Of a stretch of 64,000 nucleotides of DNA, positions 52,447-60,993 are shown one piece after another. Position numbers and translations under genes: made by a program. Position 1 is the first letter of the stretch. Each line of letters starts with the position of its first letter. This DNA is from Albimonas pacifica. Lineage in GTDB: Bacteria > Pseudomonadota > Alphaproteobacteria > Rhodobacterales > Rhodobacteraceae. The notes below the pieces were generated by a model. The model saw only the letters and a list, made by a program, of their open reading frames with translations. It searched no databases and was not told the origin of the DNA. The stretch lies in assembly GCF_900113695.1 (NCBI RefSeq), contig NZ_FOQH01000008.1:310001-374000 (forward strand), in the 5' to 3' direction.

Positions 52447-53748
52447 TCAGCGGGGGGGCGGCGCCTCTCCCGACGGCAGGTCGAAGACCTGGCCGGGATA
52501 GATCAGGTCGGGGTCGCGGATGCGCTCCCGGTTCGCGCCATAGATTAGGGCGTAGCGGGTCCCGCTTCCATACCTGGCATGCGCGATGGCCCACAGGCTG
52601 TGGCCGGGCTGGACCACCACCTGGTCCGGCAGGGCGGCCAGCGCCTCGGGCGGCTCGCGCAGGAAGGGGGACTCGATGCGGCTGGCGACCCGGCCCGCGT
52701 CGTCGATCTCGTCGACCCGCAGGGTGTAGCGGCCGGGCTCGGTCAGGCTCGCGAGCGTGGCGGTCCAGGTCCCCTGCCCGTCGATCGGCGCGTCGGCCTG
52801 GGCGCGGTCGTCGGCGTAGATGCGCGCCGTGCGCCCCGCCGTGCCGCGCCCCGCGAGATGCACCTCGCCCCGCGCCGTGTAGGTCAGCGCGTCCAGCGTC
52901 ACCCCCGAAGCCGGCCCCAGCGCCGCAGGATCGAGCACCGAGACCCCGCCCGTCGACGAGGTGCGCAGCAGCACCGGCGGCGCGTCCGGCGCGTCCGCGA
53001 CCGTCGCCTCCGCCGCCGCGCCGGGCGCCGCGGCCTGGGGCGTCTCGCCGGCGGCCGCCGCAGGCGCGGGCGCCGGATCACGGTCCCCCGCGGCCGGCGG
53101 CGCGGCGGCGAGGGCCAGCGGCTCGCCCGCCGCGGGCGCAGGCTGGAGGGGCGCGGCCGCATCGGGCGCCGAGGTGGGGGCGAGCCCCCCGGGCAGGATC
53201 AGCACGCTGTCGGCCGAGACCGTCTCCGGCCGGCCCGGCAGGCGGGCGGCGAGCGTCATCTCGCGCGCGGCGGGGCCGGGATCGGCCTGGGCGAAGAGCA
53301 CGAACTGCCCCGTGGCGTCGGCCGTGGCCTCGCCCACCGTCTCGCCGTCGATGCGCGCCTCGACCGTGGCGCCGGGGGCGGCGCGGCCGGCGACGAGCGC
53401 GGCGCCGTCAGGCTCGACCCGCACCACGTCGAAGCGGGGCGCCTCGGCGGGGGGCGCGCCCTCGGCCGGGATCTCGGCCGCGGGCGGCTCGGGCGCTCCG
53501 CGCGCAAGGTCGGGGGCGGGAGCGGATCGCGGGTCCGGCTCGGGGGACCGGGCGGCGGGCAGGACCGCGGCGGCGGGCGCGCCGCCCTGCCCGGCCGGCT
53601 GCGCCGCGGGGGGCGCGTCCGGGGCGCCCGACGGCGCGCCGGGGCCGGAGGGCCCGAGCCATCCGGTCATCGCCAGCACGGCCGCGCCCGCCGCCGCCGC
53701 CGCAATGGCGACGGCTGCGATCCGCATCGTCGCCTTCGAATCGGCCAT
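52447..53748 (-). CDS. LysM-domain envelope protein, 433 aa
   Basis: The N-terminus has a single hydrophobic segment (IAAVAIAAAAAGAAVLAMTG) that acts as signal or anchor. A long Pro/Ala-rich, low-complexity region follows, with Ig-like carbohydrate-binding-type segments (ATVEARIDGETVGEATADA; RYTLRVDEIDDAGRVASRIE). The C-terminus is a LysM module (VVVQPGHSLWAIAHARYGSG, then DPDLIYPGQVFDLP) that should bind peptidoglycan. No enzymatic domain is seen. This architecture is common in Rhodobacterales as a periplasmic cell-wall-binding protein. It is divergent from the LOG-family gene. The start MADSK fits directly before the hydrophobic segment. Confidence 0.85.
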   Translation of the reverse strand: MADSKATMRIAAVAIAAAAAGAAVLAMTGWLGPSGPGAPSGAPDAPPAAQPAGQGGAPAAAVLPAARSPEPDPRSAPAPDLARGAPEPPAAEIPAEGAPPAEAPRFDVVRVEPDGAALVAGRAAPGATVEARIDGETVGEATADATGQFVLFAQADPGPAAREMTLAARLPGRPETVSADSVLILPGGLAPTSAPDAAAPLQPAPAAGEPLALAAAPPAAGDRDPAPAPAAAAGETPQAAAPGAAAEATVADAPDAPPVLLRTSSTGGVSVLDPAALGPASGVTLDALTYTARGEVHLAGRGTAGRTARIYADDRAQADAPIDGQGTWTATLASLTEPGRYTLRVDEIDDAGRVASRIESPFLREPPEALAALPDQVVVQPGHSLWAIAHARYGSGTRYALIYGANRERIRDPDLIYPGQVFDLPSGEAPPPR

Positions 53749-53898
53749 CGCGCGTCTTCCGCCGTTTTTCCCTTGCCCCGCGGGGCTTTCGCGACGAATA
53801 CCATGCGCCCGAACGCGCCGCAGCGCAATTCATGTCCGTTTCATGGCGACGGCGGGCGACCCCTCGTCCCCCTCGCCCCGCCCCTCCGGAGGTTTCCC

Positions 53899-54459
53899 AT
53901 GGCCCGCGCCCATCCCTACAGCGTCTGCGTCTACTGCGGCTCGCGCTACGGCGCGCGCGAGGGCTATCGCCTCGCCGCCGAGGCGGTCGGCCGGGGGCTG
54001 GCGTCGCGGGGCATGCGGCTGGTCTACGGGGCCGGCGACGTCGGCCTGATGGGCGAGGTCGCGCGCGCCGCCGGCGAGGCGGGCGGCCAGACCTTCGGCG
54101 TCATCCCCCGCCACCTCGAGGCGCTGGAGGTCGGGCGCCGCGACCTGACCTCCTACGTGGTCACCGAGACCATGCACGAGCGCAAGAAGGTGATGCTGAT
54201 GAACTCGGACGCCGTGGTCGCCCTGCCCGGCGGCGCCGGCACGCTCGACGAGCTGTTCGAGGCGCTGACCTGGCGCCAGCTCGGCCTGCACGACAAGCCG
54301 GTGCTGCTGCTCGACACCGAGGGCTACTGGGCCCCGCTGCTGGCCCTGATCGACCACGTGGTGGCCGAGGGCATGGCGGGGGAGAGCTTCCACCGCCTCT
54401 ACGAAACCGTCCCCGACGCCACCGCCCTGCTGGCGCGGCTGGAGGAACTCGCGGGCTGA
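53899..54459 (+). CDS. LOG family protein (TIGR00730 / cytokinin riboside monophosphate phosphoribohydrolase)
   Basis: This 186-residue Rossmann-type enzyme has the family signatures SVCVYCGSRYGAREGY, RLVYGAGDVGLMGEVARAA, ETMHERKKVMLMNSDAVVAL and the active-site PGGAGTLDELFEALTW. LOG proteins cleave nucleoside 5'-monophosphates, releasing the base (cytokinin activation in plants, purine nucleotide turnover in bacteria). GGAGG lies 9 bases before the ATG, which settles the start although the frame is open for 1.3 kb upstream. The gene stands alone between the divergent LysM gene and an unknown downstream gene. Confidence 0.94.
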   Translation: MARAHPYSVCVYCGSRYGAREGYRLAAEAVGRGLASRGMRLVYGAGDVGLMGEVARAAGEAGGQTFGVIPRHLEALEVGRRDLTSYVVTETMHERKKVMLMNSDAVVALPGGAGTLDELFEALTWRQLGLHDKPVLLLDTEGYWAPLLALIDHVVAEGMAGESFHRLYETVPDATALLARLEELAG

Positions 54460-54547
54460 GGGGCCGCGAACCTCCCGCGCGCCCGGGGGCACTCATCGTC
54501 GAACGCGCGCCGGACCGGTCGCGCGATGAGGCGAGGAGCGGCGCGCA

Positions 54548-55453
54548 ATGGCCCGGAAGATCGACGGCATCTCCTACCCCGACAAGGTGATGGACATCCT
54601 CAAGGACAGGACCCTGGCCGCGGTGCTGCGGGAGGACTGCAGCGGCGTGCAGACCATGGTCAACGCGCTCGATTTCCTGGCGTCCCCGCCGAAGGGCCGC
54701 GCGATCTGGGACGATCACCTGGGCCCGAAGGCGAAGAAGCCGGTGCTGATCACGGGCATGATGAAGAAGCTTGCGGCGCAGGCCGAGCTCGCCGAGAGGC
54801 TGGCCGCGAAGAAGCCCGCTGACCTCACCCCGGACGAGCGCCGCACGCTCGACCGGATCGCGATGACCGACCGCGACTGGCGGGGCATGGTCGAGATCGA
54901 GACCGCGAACCTGCGCAATTTCTTCGACCGCCGGATCATGGACGCGTTCTTCACCCGTCCCACCTTCCGCGCCCATCACCAGGCGCGGCGCCTGGCCGAG
55001 GCGAAGAAGACCATGGGCGATCCGAAGAAGGCCGCGAGCCTGCTGGGCGTGAAGGACCCCCGCAAGCTCGAGGCGCTGATGCTCGCCCAGGCGCTGGGGG
55101 ACGAGGCGGGCGCGAAGAAGGCCGCCGCCGCCCTCGTCTCCGCCGAGAAGCTGCCGATGACGCCGGAGGCGGCCATGGCCTCGGTGCGCACCCGCAAGCC
55201 GCCGGTGAAGAAGAAGGCCACGATCGACGCCAGCACCAAGAAGCTCCAGCTCTGCGGCTTCCGCAACTGCGGCGACCCCAGGCTGCGCGAGCTCGCCAAG
55301 CGCACGGCGACCGCCTTCGCCACCGACCAGATGTCGGCGGCCAAGGGCCTCTACCGACAGCTCCGCCAGCTCGAGGGCAAGTCGCTGGCGGGAAACACCG
55401 ACTTCGACGCGATGATGCGCGTCTTCGTGGACCGCAAGGTGATCAGCCGCTGA
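54548..55453 (+). CDS. Hypothetical lysine-rich protein, 301 aa
   Basis: I do not recognise this protein. It is soluble and strongly basic, with many Lys-Lys pairs, which is unusual next to Arg-rich neighbours. It is predicted helical, with no signal peptide or membrane segment. A CGFRNCGDPRLREL segment near residue 237 holds two Cys residues four apart. The middle contains repeated PKKAASLLG and EAGAKKAAAAL-type stretches. It follows the LOG gene by 88 bases on the same strand. Its last 11 bases overlap the 3' end of the convergent VPLPA-like gene. GAGGAGCGGCGCGCA precedes the ATG and supplies a ribosome binding site. Confidence 0.7.
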   Translation: MARKIDGISYPDKVMDILKDRTLAAVLREDCSGVQTMVNALDFLASPPKGRAIWDDHLGPKAKKPVLITGMMKKLAAQAELAERLAAKKPADLTPDERRTLDRIAMTDRDWRGMVEIETANLRNFFDRRIMDAFFTRPTFRAHHQARRLAEAKKTMGDPKKAASLLGVKDPRKLEALMLAQALGDEAGAKKAAAALVSAEKLPMTPEAAMASVRTRKPPVKKKATIDASTKKLQLCGFRNCGDPRLRELAKRTATAFATDQMSAAKGLYRQLRQLEGKSLAGNTDFDAMMRVFVDRKVISR

Positions 55454-56081
55454 TGCGCCCCCGCCGCCGGGCCGCCGCCCACAGGGCCGCGAGCCCGGCC
55501 GCCAGCGCCGGGGCCGAGGCCGCCAGCGGGATCGGCATCGGATCGACGCCGCCGCTGTCGCCCGCGGTCAGCGTGTAGCTCTCGGCCGGGGCCAGCGCCT
55601 CCTGGAAGCGGGCGGTGACGGTTCGGTCCTCGCTGAACAGGGCGGTGAACGTGGCGTTGGGCACGACGCTCCCGCCGTCGTTGGAGAAGAAGATCTCGCG
55701 GAAGTCGACCGTGCCCGAGCCGGAGTCGGGGTCGAGCTCGGCGCGGAAAGCGAAGGCGTCCCCGGCGTCGAAGCCCTCGAAGGCGAAGGCGATCGCGTCG
55801 GTGCGCTGCCCCGCCTGCCCGGTCCCGCCCCTGGTCAGGGTCGAGGACTGGACCCCGAAACGCTGGCGGTTGGTCACCCGGTCGAAGTTGAAGGCCATGT
55901 CGCCGATCGTGAGGCTGAACGTCTCGATCCGCGCGCCGTCGGTGGAGGTATTCTCGATCCGGAAGGCCGGGTGGTCGGCCGAGGCCCCGAGCGTCGTCAC
56001 GAACAGCGACAGGCTCGCCGCGCCTGCGGGCGACGGAAGAAGCGCGGCCAGGAACGCGGCCGCCGGAATCGCGCGGTACAT
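55443..56081 (-). CDS. Exported protein with VPLPA-CTERM-like anchor, 212 aa
   Basis: The ATG at 56081 (MYRAIPAAAF) follows GAGAGG and starts a signal peptide ending in PAGA. The mature part is a beta-rich, Asp/Asn/Ser-rich domain. The C-terminus PMPIPLAASAPALAAGLAAL followed by WAAARRRGR has the layout of a VPLPA-CTERM sorting signal: a short Pro motif, a hydrophobic helix and an Arg cluster. The motif is degenerate (IPLAAS rather than VPLPAA). Such proteins are exported and thought to be processed by an exosortase-like enzyme. No exosortase gene is in the window. It is convergent with the upstream-listed lysine-rich protein gene and may be controlled by the inverted repeat at 56128. Confidence 0.75.
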   Translation of the reverse strand: MYRAIPAAAFLAALLPSPAGAASLSLFVTTLGASADHPAFRIENTSTDGARIETFSLTIGDMAFNFDRVTNRQRFGVQSSTLTRGGTGQAGQRTDAIAFAFEGFDAGDAFAFRAELDPDSGSGTVDFREIFFSNDGGSVVPNATFTALFSEDRTVTARFQEALAPAESYTLTAGDSGGVDPMPIPLAASAPALAAGLAALWAAARRRGRISG

Positions 56082-56127
56082 GTCGCCTCTCTTCGGGAGC
56101 GGCGGGGTCGTCTCCGCCCGCTCCGGC

Positions 56128-56149
56128 AATTGGTTTCAGGTGCAACCAA
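56128..56149. promoter_or_regulatory. Inverted repeat ATTGGTT-N8-AACCAAT before the VPLPA-like gene
   Basis: Two perfect 7-bp half-sites are spaced by 8 bases, 47 bases upstream of the start at 56081. The surrounding 56125-56210 is AT-richer than the rest. It might be an operator or a leader hairpin. Confidence 0.4.
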
Positions 56150-56241
56150 TCGCGAGGGGAACATGCCCAAAGATCATGATCAATGCCGCGGATCGAAAAC
56201 GTAGCGTCAACGCCGGACGGGGCGACGGCCCCCGGAAACGC

Positions 56242-56271
56242 GGAAGGCCCCGCCGTGGGGCGGGGCCTTCC
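56242..56271 (-). terminator. Hairpin after sodB
   Basis: GGAAGGCCCCGCC and GGCGGGGCCTTCC form a perfect 13-bp stem with a 4-base loop, 22 bases beyond the sodB stop. There is no T-run, but the stem stability makes it the likely 3' end of the sodB mRNA. Confidence 0.6.
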
Positions 56272-56292
56272 CGGACCTGAGGTCGCGCGGGC

Positions 56293-56889
56293 TCAGAGCT
56301 TCGCGGCGACGTATTCCCAGTTCACCAGGTTATCCAGGAAGTTCTGCAGGTAGACCGGGCGCTTGTTGCGGAAGTCGATGTAGTAGGAATGCTCCCACAC
56401 GTCGCAGCCCAGCAGCGCGGTCTGGCCGAAGCACAGCGGGTTCACGCCGTTCTCGGTCTTGGTGACCTTCAGCGAGCCGTCCTTGTCCTTGACCAGCCAG
56501 GCCCAGCCCGAGCCGAACTGCCCGGCGCCGGCGGCGGAGAAGGCCTTCTTGAACTCGTCGACCGAGCCGAACGCCTCGGTCAGCGCCTTCTCGACCTCGG
56601 AGGGCATCGCCATCTTCGGCGCCATCATCTTCCAGAACTCGGTGTGGTTCCAGTGCTGGGAGGCGTTGTTGAAGATGCCAGACTGCGCCACGGCGGACTT
56701 GTCGTAGGTGCCGACGACGATCTCCTCGACCGACTTCGAGGCCCACTCGGTGTCCTTGATCAGGTTGTTGCCGTTGTCGACGTAGGCCTTGTGGTGGATG
56801 TCGTGGTGAAACTCGAGCGTTTCCTTCGACATGCCGGCGTCGGCGAGGGCGTCGTGGGCGTAGGGCAGCGGGGGAAGTTCGAAGGCCAT
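56293..56889 (-). CDS. sodB: Superoxide dismutase [Fe] (Fe/Mn family)
   Basis: This 198-residue enzyme dismutates superoxide. The N-terminal helical domain starts MAFELPPLPYAHDALADAGM and carries the first metal ligands in LEFHHDIHHKAYVDNGN and FNNASQHWNHTEFW. The C-terminal domain holds the other ligands in GCDVWEHSYYIDFRNKRPVY. Length and sequence agree with cytoplasmic SodB of Rhodobacterales, where iron is the usual metal, though manganese use cannot be excluded. GGAGC precedes the ATG. It is monocistronic, with a hairpin after the stop. Confidence 0.97.
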   Translation of the reverse strand: MAFELPPLPYAHDALADAGMSKETLEFHHDIHHKAYVDNGNNLIKDTEWASKSVEEIVVGTYDKSAVAQSGIFNNASQHWNHTEFWKMMAPKMAMPSEVEKALTEAFGSVDEFKKAFSAAGAGQFGSGWAWLVKDKDGSLKVTKTENGVNPLCFGQTALLGCDVWEHSYYIDFRNKRPVYLQNFLDNLVNWEYVAAKL

Positions 56890-57144
56890 GGAAAAGCTCC
56901 CGGTCGTTCTTGGGAAACCGGAGGGGCCCCCTCCGGCGCGGCGGTCGCCGCTTGGGTCATTCGGGCGGCCGATGCAGCGTTGCGTGCAACGCGCGGGGGG
57001 CCGGCCGCGTCCAACACATAGCCCCCGCTCCGGAGACGTCCAAGGGGGTCGTGGCGAAAACGGAACGCCCCGCCGCGGCGCGGAACCCGGCCGCCGGGCG
57101 CGGGCCGAGCCGGGGCTTGCCCGCGATGCGCGAGCGGCGGCCCG

Positions 57145-59055
57145 TCACTGGCCCAGCGCCTCCGCCAGCCGGTGGGCGTTGGCGCGGGCGTAGGTGGCGG
57201 TGATGTGGCTCGCGTCGCGATAGACGATCAGGTCGCCGCGCACCGGCGGACAGATCCGGTCGTCGCAGAACAGGTCCGAGAGGTCGATCAGCCGCACGCC
57301 CTCCGGGACCTCCCCAGGCCCGAAGGGCGTCGGGCGCAGCACCGCGTCGCGCTCCACCGCGCAGGCCGAGAGGTCGGGGCTGCGGTCCACGCACAGGCCC
57401 GCGTCGAACCCCGGGCGCGGCGTGTCGCGCAGCGCCACCACCGGAATGCCCGCCTCGAGCAGGGGAGCCCAGGCGGCGGCGAAGCCCTCGGGCACCACCT
57501 CGCCGATCTTGGTCATCCGGGTGCCCACGGTGAGGACCATGGCGGGCGGCTCGGCGAGCAGGCTCTCGATCACCCGGCGGGTCCACTCGGCGCAGGACGG
57601 CGCGTGCGCCAGCTCGAAGCTCGGATCGGGGAAGGTGAACGGACAGGAGGCCTTGGTCAGCGCCAGGATGCGCAGGGACGACTCGCGCTCCGCGAGGACT
57701 TCCAGCGCGGGCAGCCATTGCAGCGAATGCGAGCCCCCCACCAGCGCCACGGTCCGGTCGCCGTCCTTCGCGCCGTAGACGCAGCGCTTCGCCGCCTCGG
57801 CCGTTCCGACCTGGTGGCAGTCGCCGTAATAGCCCTTGGCCACGTCGGCGCGCAGCACCACCGTGGGCGGCAGCACGCCGGCGACGTCCTGCCCCGCCTT
57901 GAAGCGCGCCATCGCCTCGTTCGCCTCGCGCCGCGCATCGAGATAGGCGGCGCCCCAGGCCCCCACCGCCAGCCCCGCCGGCGCCAGAACCAGCGCGCAG
58001 GCCAGCGCGGCGGCGGCGAAGCGGCCGTTGGCCCAGCGGCTGCGGCGGAAGGGCGCCTCGAGCCAGGCGGTGGTCGCCTGCGCCAGCAGGCCCGCGAGCA
58101 CGATCACCCCCAGCCCCGGCAGCAGGCCGACGTCGGCGTCCCCGGTCCGGATCCAGACCGCCACGTAGAGCGGCCAGTGCCACAGATAGAAGGCGAAGGA
58201 GAGGTCGCCCAGCCGCTGCATCGCCGGCGCGGTCAGGGGCCGGATCTCGCCGCCGTTGCGCGCCGCCACGATGATCGCGGCGGTGGCCAGCACCGGGATC
58301 AGCGCCACCGCGCCCGGGAACAGGTCCGCCGCCGGGATCGCCGCCGCGAATGTGCAGAAGACGAACAGCGCGACGAGCCCCAGCGCCTTCGCAGCGCGGG
58401 CGGAGAGCCGCAGCCGCTCGATCCTCAGCGCCAGAAGGCCGCCCAGCAGGAACTCCCACCCCCGCGCGACACTGTCGAAATAGGCGCGCTGCTGGTCGAT
58501 GAAGACCATCGACTGGGCGTAGGCGAAGGAGACGACGGCCAGCGCCGCCAGGATCCCGAACACCCAGCGCTCGCCCAGCCTGAGGCGGGTCACGACCGCA
58601 TGCACGGCCCAGGCGACCAGCGGCAGGGCGAAATAGAGCTGCACCTGCAGCGACAGCGCCCACATCTGCTGGAACGGCGAGGGCGGCGCGCCGATGTCGA
58701 GATAGTCTCGCCCGGTCTGCGCCAGCCACCAGTTCATCACGAAGCCCAGCGAGGCGGCGGCGTCGAGGATCTGGGCGCGCCAGATCGAATCCACCTCCAG
58801 CGCGTAGAACAGCGCGCAGGTCCCCGCCACCACCGCCGCCACCCCCGGCACGATCCGCGCCATCGTGCGCTGGTAGTAGCGCCGGATCGCGGCGGGCGCG
58901 AAATCGCCCTTCCGGAACAGGCTGGTGAACAGCAGGTAGCCCGCGATCACGAAGAAGGCGTCGACCCCGCCCGACACCCGGTGGAACCAGATGTGGTAGA
59001 CCGCGACCAGCAAGGCCGCGACGGCGCGGAGGCCCTGGATCTCCTTCAGATGCAT
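57145..59055 (-). CDS. Acyltransferase 3 family protein with SGNH domain
   Basis: This 636-residue membrane protein has an N-terminal acyltransferase-3 (OafA/YrhL-like) domain of about ten helices (about 1-370; EIQGLRAVAALLVAVYHIWF, GGVDAFFVIAGYLLF, FYLWHWPLY). A C-terminal extracytoplasmic SGNH hydrolase-like domain (about 400-636) has block I GGSHSLQWLP and the catalytic DASHIT near the end. Such fusions O-acetylate cell-surface polysaccharides, the membrane part passing the acyl group to the SGNH domain. The substrate is unknown. The ATG at 59055 (MHLKEIQG) follows GGGAG; an ATG 12 bases upstream is possible. No polysaccharide gene cluster is adjacent. Confidence 0.9.
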   Translation of the reverse strand: MHLKEIQGLRAVAALLVAVYHIWFHRVSGGVDAFFVIAGYLLFTSLFRKGDFAPAAIRRYYQRTMARIVPGVAAVVAGTCALFYALEVDSIWRAQILDAAASLGFVMNWWLAQTGRDYLDIGAPPSPFQQMWALSLQVQLYFALPLVAWAVHAVVTRLRLGERWVFGILAALAVVSFAYAQSMVFIDQQRAYFDSVARGWEFLLGGLLALRIERLRLSARAAKALGLVALFVFCTFAAAIPAADLFPGAVALIPVLATAAIIVAARNGGEIRPLTAPAMQRLGDLSFAFYLWHWPLYVAVWIRTGDADVGLLPGLGVIVLAGLLAQATTAWLEAPFRRSRWANGRFAAAALACALVLAPAGLAVGAWGAAYLDARREANEAMARFKAGQDVAGVLPPTVVLRADVAKGYYGDCHQVGTAEAAKRCVYGAKDGDRTVALVGGSHSLQWLPALEVLAERESSLRILALTKASCPFTFPDPSFELAHAPSCAEWTRRVIESLLAEPPAMVLTVGTRMTKIGEVVPEGFAAAWAPLLEAGIPVVALRDTPRPGFDAGLCVDRSPDLSACAVERDAVLRPTPFGPGEVPEGVRLIDLSDLFCDDRICPPVRGDLIVYRDASHITATYARANAHRLAEALGQ

Positions 59056-59120
59056 CGCGGCTCCCATCGGGGCGCGGCGGTCGCCGGCGAGAGGCGCCGC
59101 CGCTTGTCAGCTCGCGCCGA

Positions 59121-59149
59121 TTTGAACCGAAAATGAACTTTTCCTGCAA
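59121..59149 (-). promoter_or_regulatory. Possible promoter of the acyltransferase gene
   Basis: On the minus strand TTGCAG (59144-59149) and TTCAAA (59121-59126) are separated by exactly 17 bases in an AT-rich pocket, 66 bases before the start codon. Prediction by eye only. Confidence 0.35.
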
Positions 59150-59297
59150 TCCTGAACCGGGCGCCGCACTTGCGCGCAGCCGCCCTGCCCGGCGCCCCGC
59201 GCGGGGGACCGGGCGGGCGGCGGTCGAAGATGGGGCTGGATGCGCCCTGCTCCGCCGCAGGGGACGCGACGCGGCGGGCCGGCCGGCCGCGCGGCGC

Positions 59298-59672
59298 TCA
59301 GACCGCGATCAGGGCGGCGGCGACGCGGCGGTCCTCGGCCAGCAGCACGTTGAAGGTGCGGCAGGCGGCGGCGGTCGACATGGTCTCGACCCCCAGCGCG
59401 GCGGCCTCGAAGGCCTCGCGCGCGCCGCGCGGAAGGGGGGCGATGTCGGGGCCCATGCCGACCAGCAGCACGTCGATCTCGCCGGCCTCGGCCAGCACCG
59501 CCGCGAAGGCCTCCGCCGTCGCCTCCGAAGGCGCGGCGACCGACCAGGTCGAGAGGCCCGAGGGAAGGTGCAGGAGCGAGCCGAGCCGCTTCTCCCCCGC
59601 GATGCGGAAGCCTCCGCCGCCGTAGGCGTCGATGGGGGGGCGGGCCTCGTAGTCGATCTCGATCATGCGCAT
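59298..59672 (-). CDS. Mth938-like domain protein (DUF498/NDUFAF3 family)
   Basis: This 124-residue protein corresponds to the Mth938/DUF498 fold: an initial strand (MIEIDYEARPPIDAYGGGGF), FRIAGEKRLGSLLHLPSG, the core VLLVGMGPDIAPLPRGAREA, then VETMSTAAACRTFNVLLAED near the C-terminus. Mitochondrial relatives (NDUFAF3) help assemble complex I; bacterial members have no proven role. An alternative start two codons later (59666) is possible. It is isolated here, followed downstream by the upstream region of the acyltransferase gene. Confidence 0.88.
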   Translation of the reverse strand: MRMIEIDYEARPPIDAYGGGGFRIAGEKRLGSLLHLPSGLSTWSVAAPSEATAEAFAAVLAEAGEIDVLLVGMGPDIAPLPRGAREAFEAAALGVETMSTAAACRTFNVLLAEDRRVAAALIAV

Positions 59673-59744
59673 GGGGCGCGGGTCTCCGGCGGGGTCAGCA
59701 GGTCGAGGGCGCAGGGTAGCGCGCGAAGGCTGGGGAGTCGAACC

Positions 59745-60031
59745 GCGGGCGGGCGCCGGGCGCCCTGCGGGCGGGCTTGGCTGGGGCGCACTTGAGGGCG
59801 GCTGGCTCGGACGTCGGGGGACGGGGGGAGCCTCCGGCGGGCTCCTGACTCACCCAAGAACAAGGCCCGCGCCTAGTCTCCGGATCCGCCTCTCGCTTGC
59901 GATGCCTGAGCGACTCGCCCCCTCCGGTCAAGGACAAGCCGCGCTGCGCGCGGTCGCTTCGCGATCCCTGACCGGAGGGGGCGAGTCGCTCCGGGCGGCA
60001 TCCGCGAGAGACGGCTCCGGAGAACAGGCGC
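59745..60031. repeat. Palindromic dispersed repeat, copy 2 (about 290 bp, inverted relative to copy 1)
   Basis: The right stem arm at 60004-60031 (GCGAGAGACGGCTCCGGAGA...) equals that of copy 1. The left arm (59869 onwards) is diverged: several mismatches in the outer 28 bp, but GAGCGACTCGCCCCCTCCGG and its complement pair well. The flanking block 59823-59868 and the GGCGCCCTGCGGGCGGGCTT block near 59757-59779 also match copy 1 in reverse orientation. Together with the rest of 59673-60171 it forms about 500 bases with no gene between the Mth938-like and Tag genes. Confidence 0.8.
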
Positions 60032-60171
60032 TTTGCGGGGCTCGGCCGGCGTCGCGTCCGGGCGCGGGGGGCGGGCGGCGCGCGGATTGGGGTGGACAGG
60101 ACGCCGGGCGGCGGGGCTTGCTGGGGCGCCGAGGGGGACGGCCCCGGCGAGCGGCGACAGGGAGGCGGCGT

Positions 60172-60858
60172 ATGACCCCGTTCAGGGATCTGTGGGAGAT
60201 GGCGCGGGCGCGCAAGGGCGGCCACGCGGCGGTGGAGACGGAGCTGCCCCATCCCGCCCCGATCGAGGCGCTCCACAAGATCTCGGACAGCCAGTGGCTC
60301 TCGGACATCGGCAAGCAGGTGTTCTCGGCCGGCTTCAACTGGAAGGTCGTCGAGGACAAGTGGCCCGCCTTCGAGGCCGCCTTCGACGGCTTCGACCCCT
60401 GGAAGATCCGGATGCTGTCCGACGACGCGCTCGACGATCTCGCCGCCAACCGCGACCTGATCCGCAACCGGATGCGCATGGAGGCGATCCGCGAGAACGC
60501 GGCCTTCCTCTGCGCCCTCTCGGAGGAGCGCCGCAAGCCCGCGGGCCATGTCTTCGTCGACTGGCCCAAGACCGACTACGTGGGCCTGCTGGAGCTGCTC
60601 AAGACCCGCGGCGCGCGGCTGGGGGGGCTGACCGGCATGTACCTGCTGCGCTGGCGCGGGGTGGACGGGTTCGTGCTCTCGCCCGACGTGACCGCGGCGC
60701 TGCAGCGCGAGGGGGTGATCGACGGCCCGGCGACCTCGAAGAAGGCGATGCGCGCGATCCAGACCGCCTTCGACATCTGGCATGCCGAGAGCGGGCGGCC
60801 GATGATGCAGATCTCCAAGGTGCTCGCCCTGACCGTGGGGCCGACGGCCGAGGCCTGA
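60172..60858 (+). CDS. DNA-3-methyladenine glycosylase I-like protein
   Basis: This 228-residue protein belongs to the Tag superfamily, which removes 3-methyladenine from DNA. GFNWKVVEDKWPAFEAAFDG and RNRMRMEAIRENAAFLCAL correspond to the helix-hairpin core. LGGLTGMYLLRWRGVDGFVL and GPATSKKAMRAIQTAFDIWH are Tag-like C-terminal segments. The zinc-binding Cys/His residues of E. coli Tag do not appear to be conserved, and this group is longer, so substrate use is uncertain. GGAGG lies 7 bases before the ATG. It ends 135 bases before the ybdK-type gene. Confidence 0.8.
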   Translation: MTPFRDLWEMARARKGGHAAVETELPHPAPIEALHKISDSQWLSDIGKQVFSAGFNWKVVEDKWPAFEAAFDGFDPWKIRMLSDDALDDLAANRDLIRNRMRMEAIRENAAFLCALSEERRKPAGHVFVDWPKTDYVGLLELLKTRGARLGGLTGMYLLRWRGVDGFVLSPDVTAALQREGVIDGPATSKKAMRAIQTAFDIWHAESGRPMMQISKVLALTVGPTAEA

Positions 60859-60879
60859 GTGGGCGCTCCGGCGCGGGAC

Positions 60880-60896
60880 GCTATCTGTCGGATAGC
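60880..60896. promoter_or_regulatory. Palindrome GCTATC-N5-GATAGC, copy 3 (upstream of ybdK-type gene)
   Basis: GCTATCTGTCGGATAGC has the same half-sites and spacing as the two copies before nadE. It lies 97 bases before the ligase start and 22 bases after the Tag-family stop. A common regulator is suggested. Confidence 0.6.
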
Positions 60897-60993
60897 GCCT
60901 GCGCGGACAGCAGCCTGGCGCGCATCCGGCGGGGCGCGGCGCCCCCCGGAGGCGCGACGGGACAGCCGCGGGCGCACGCAAGGGAGGCGCGCC

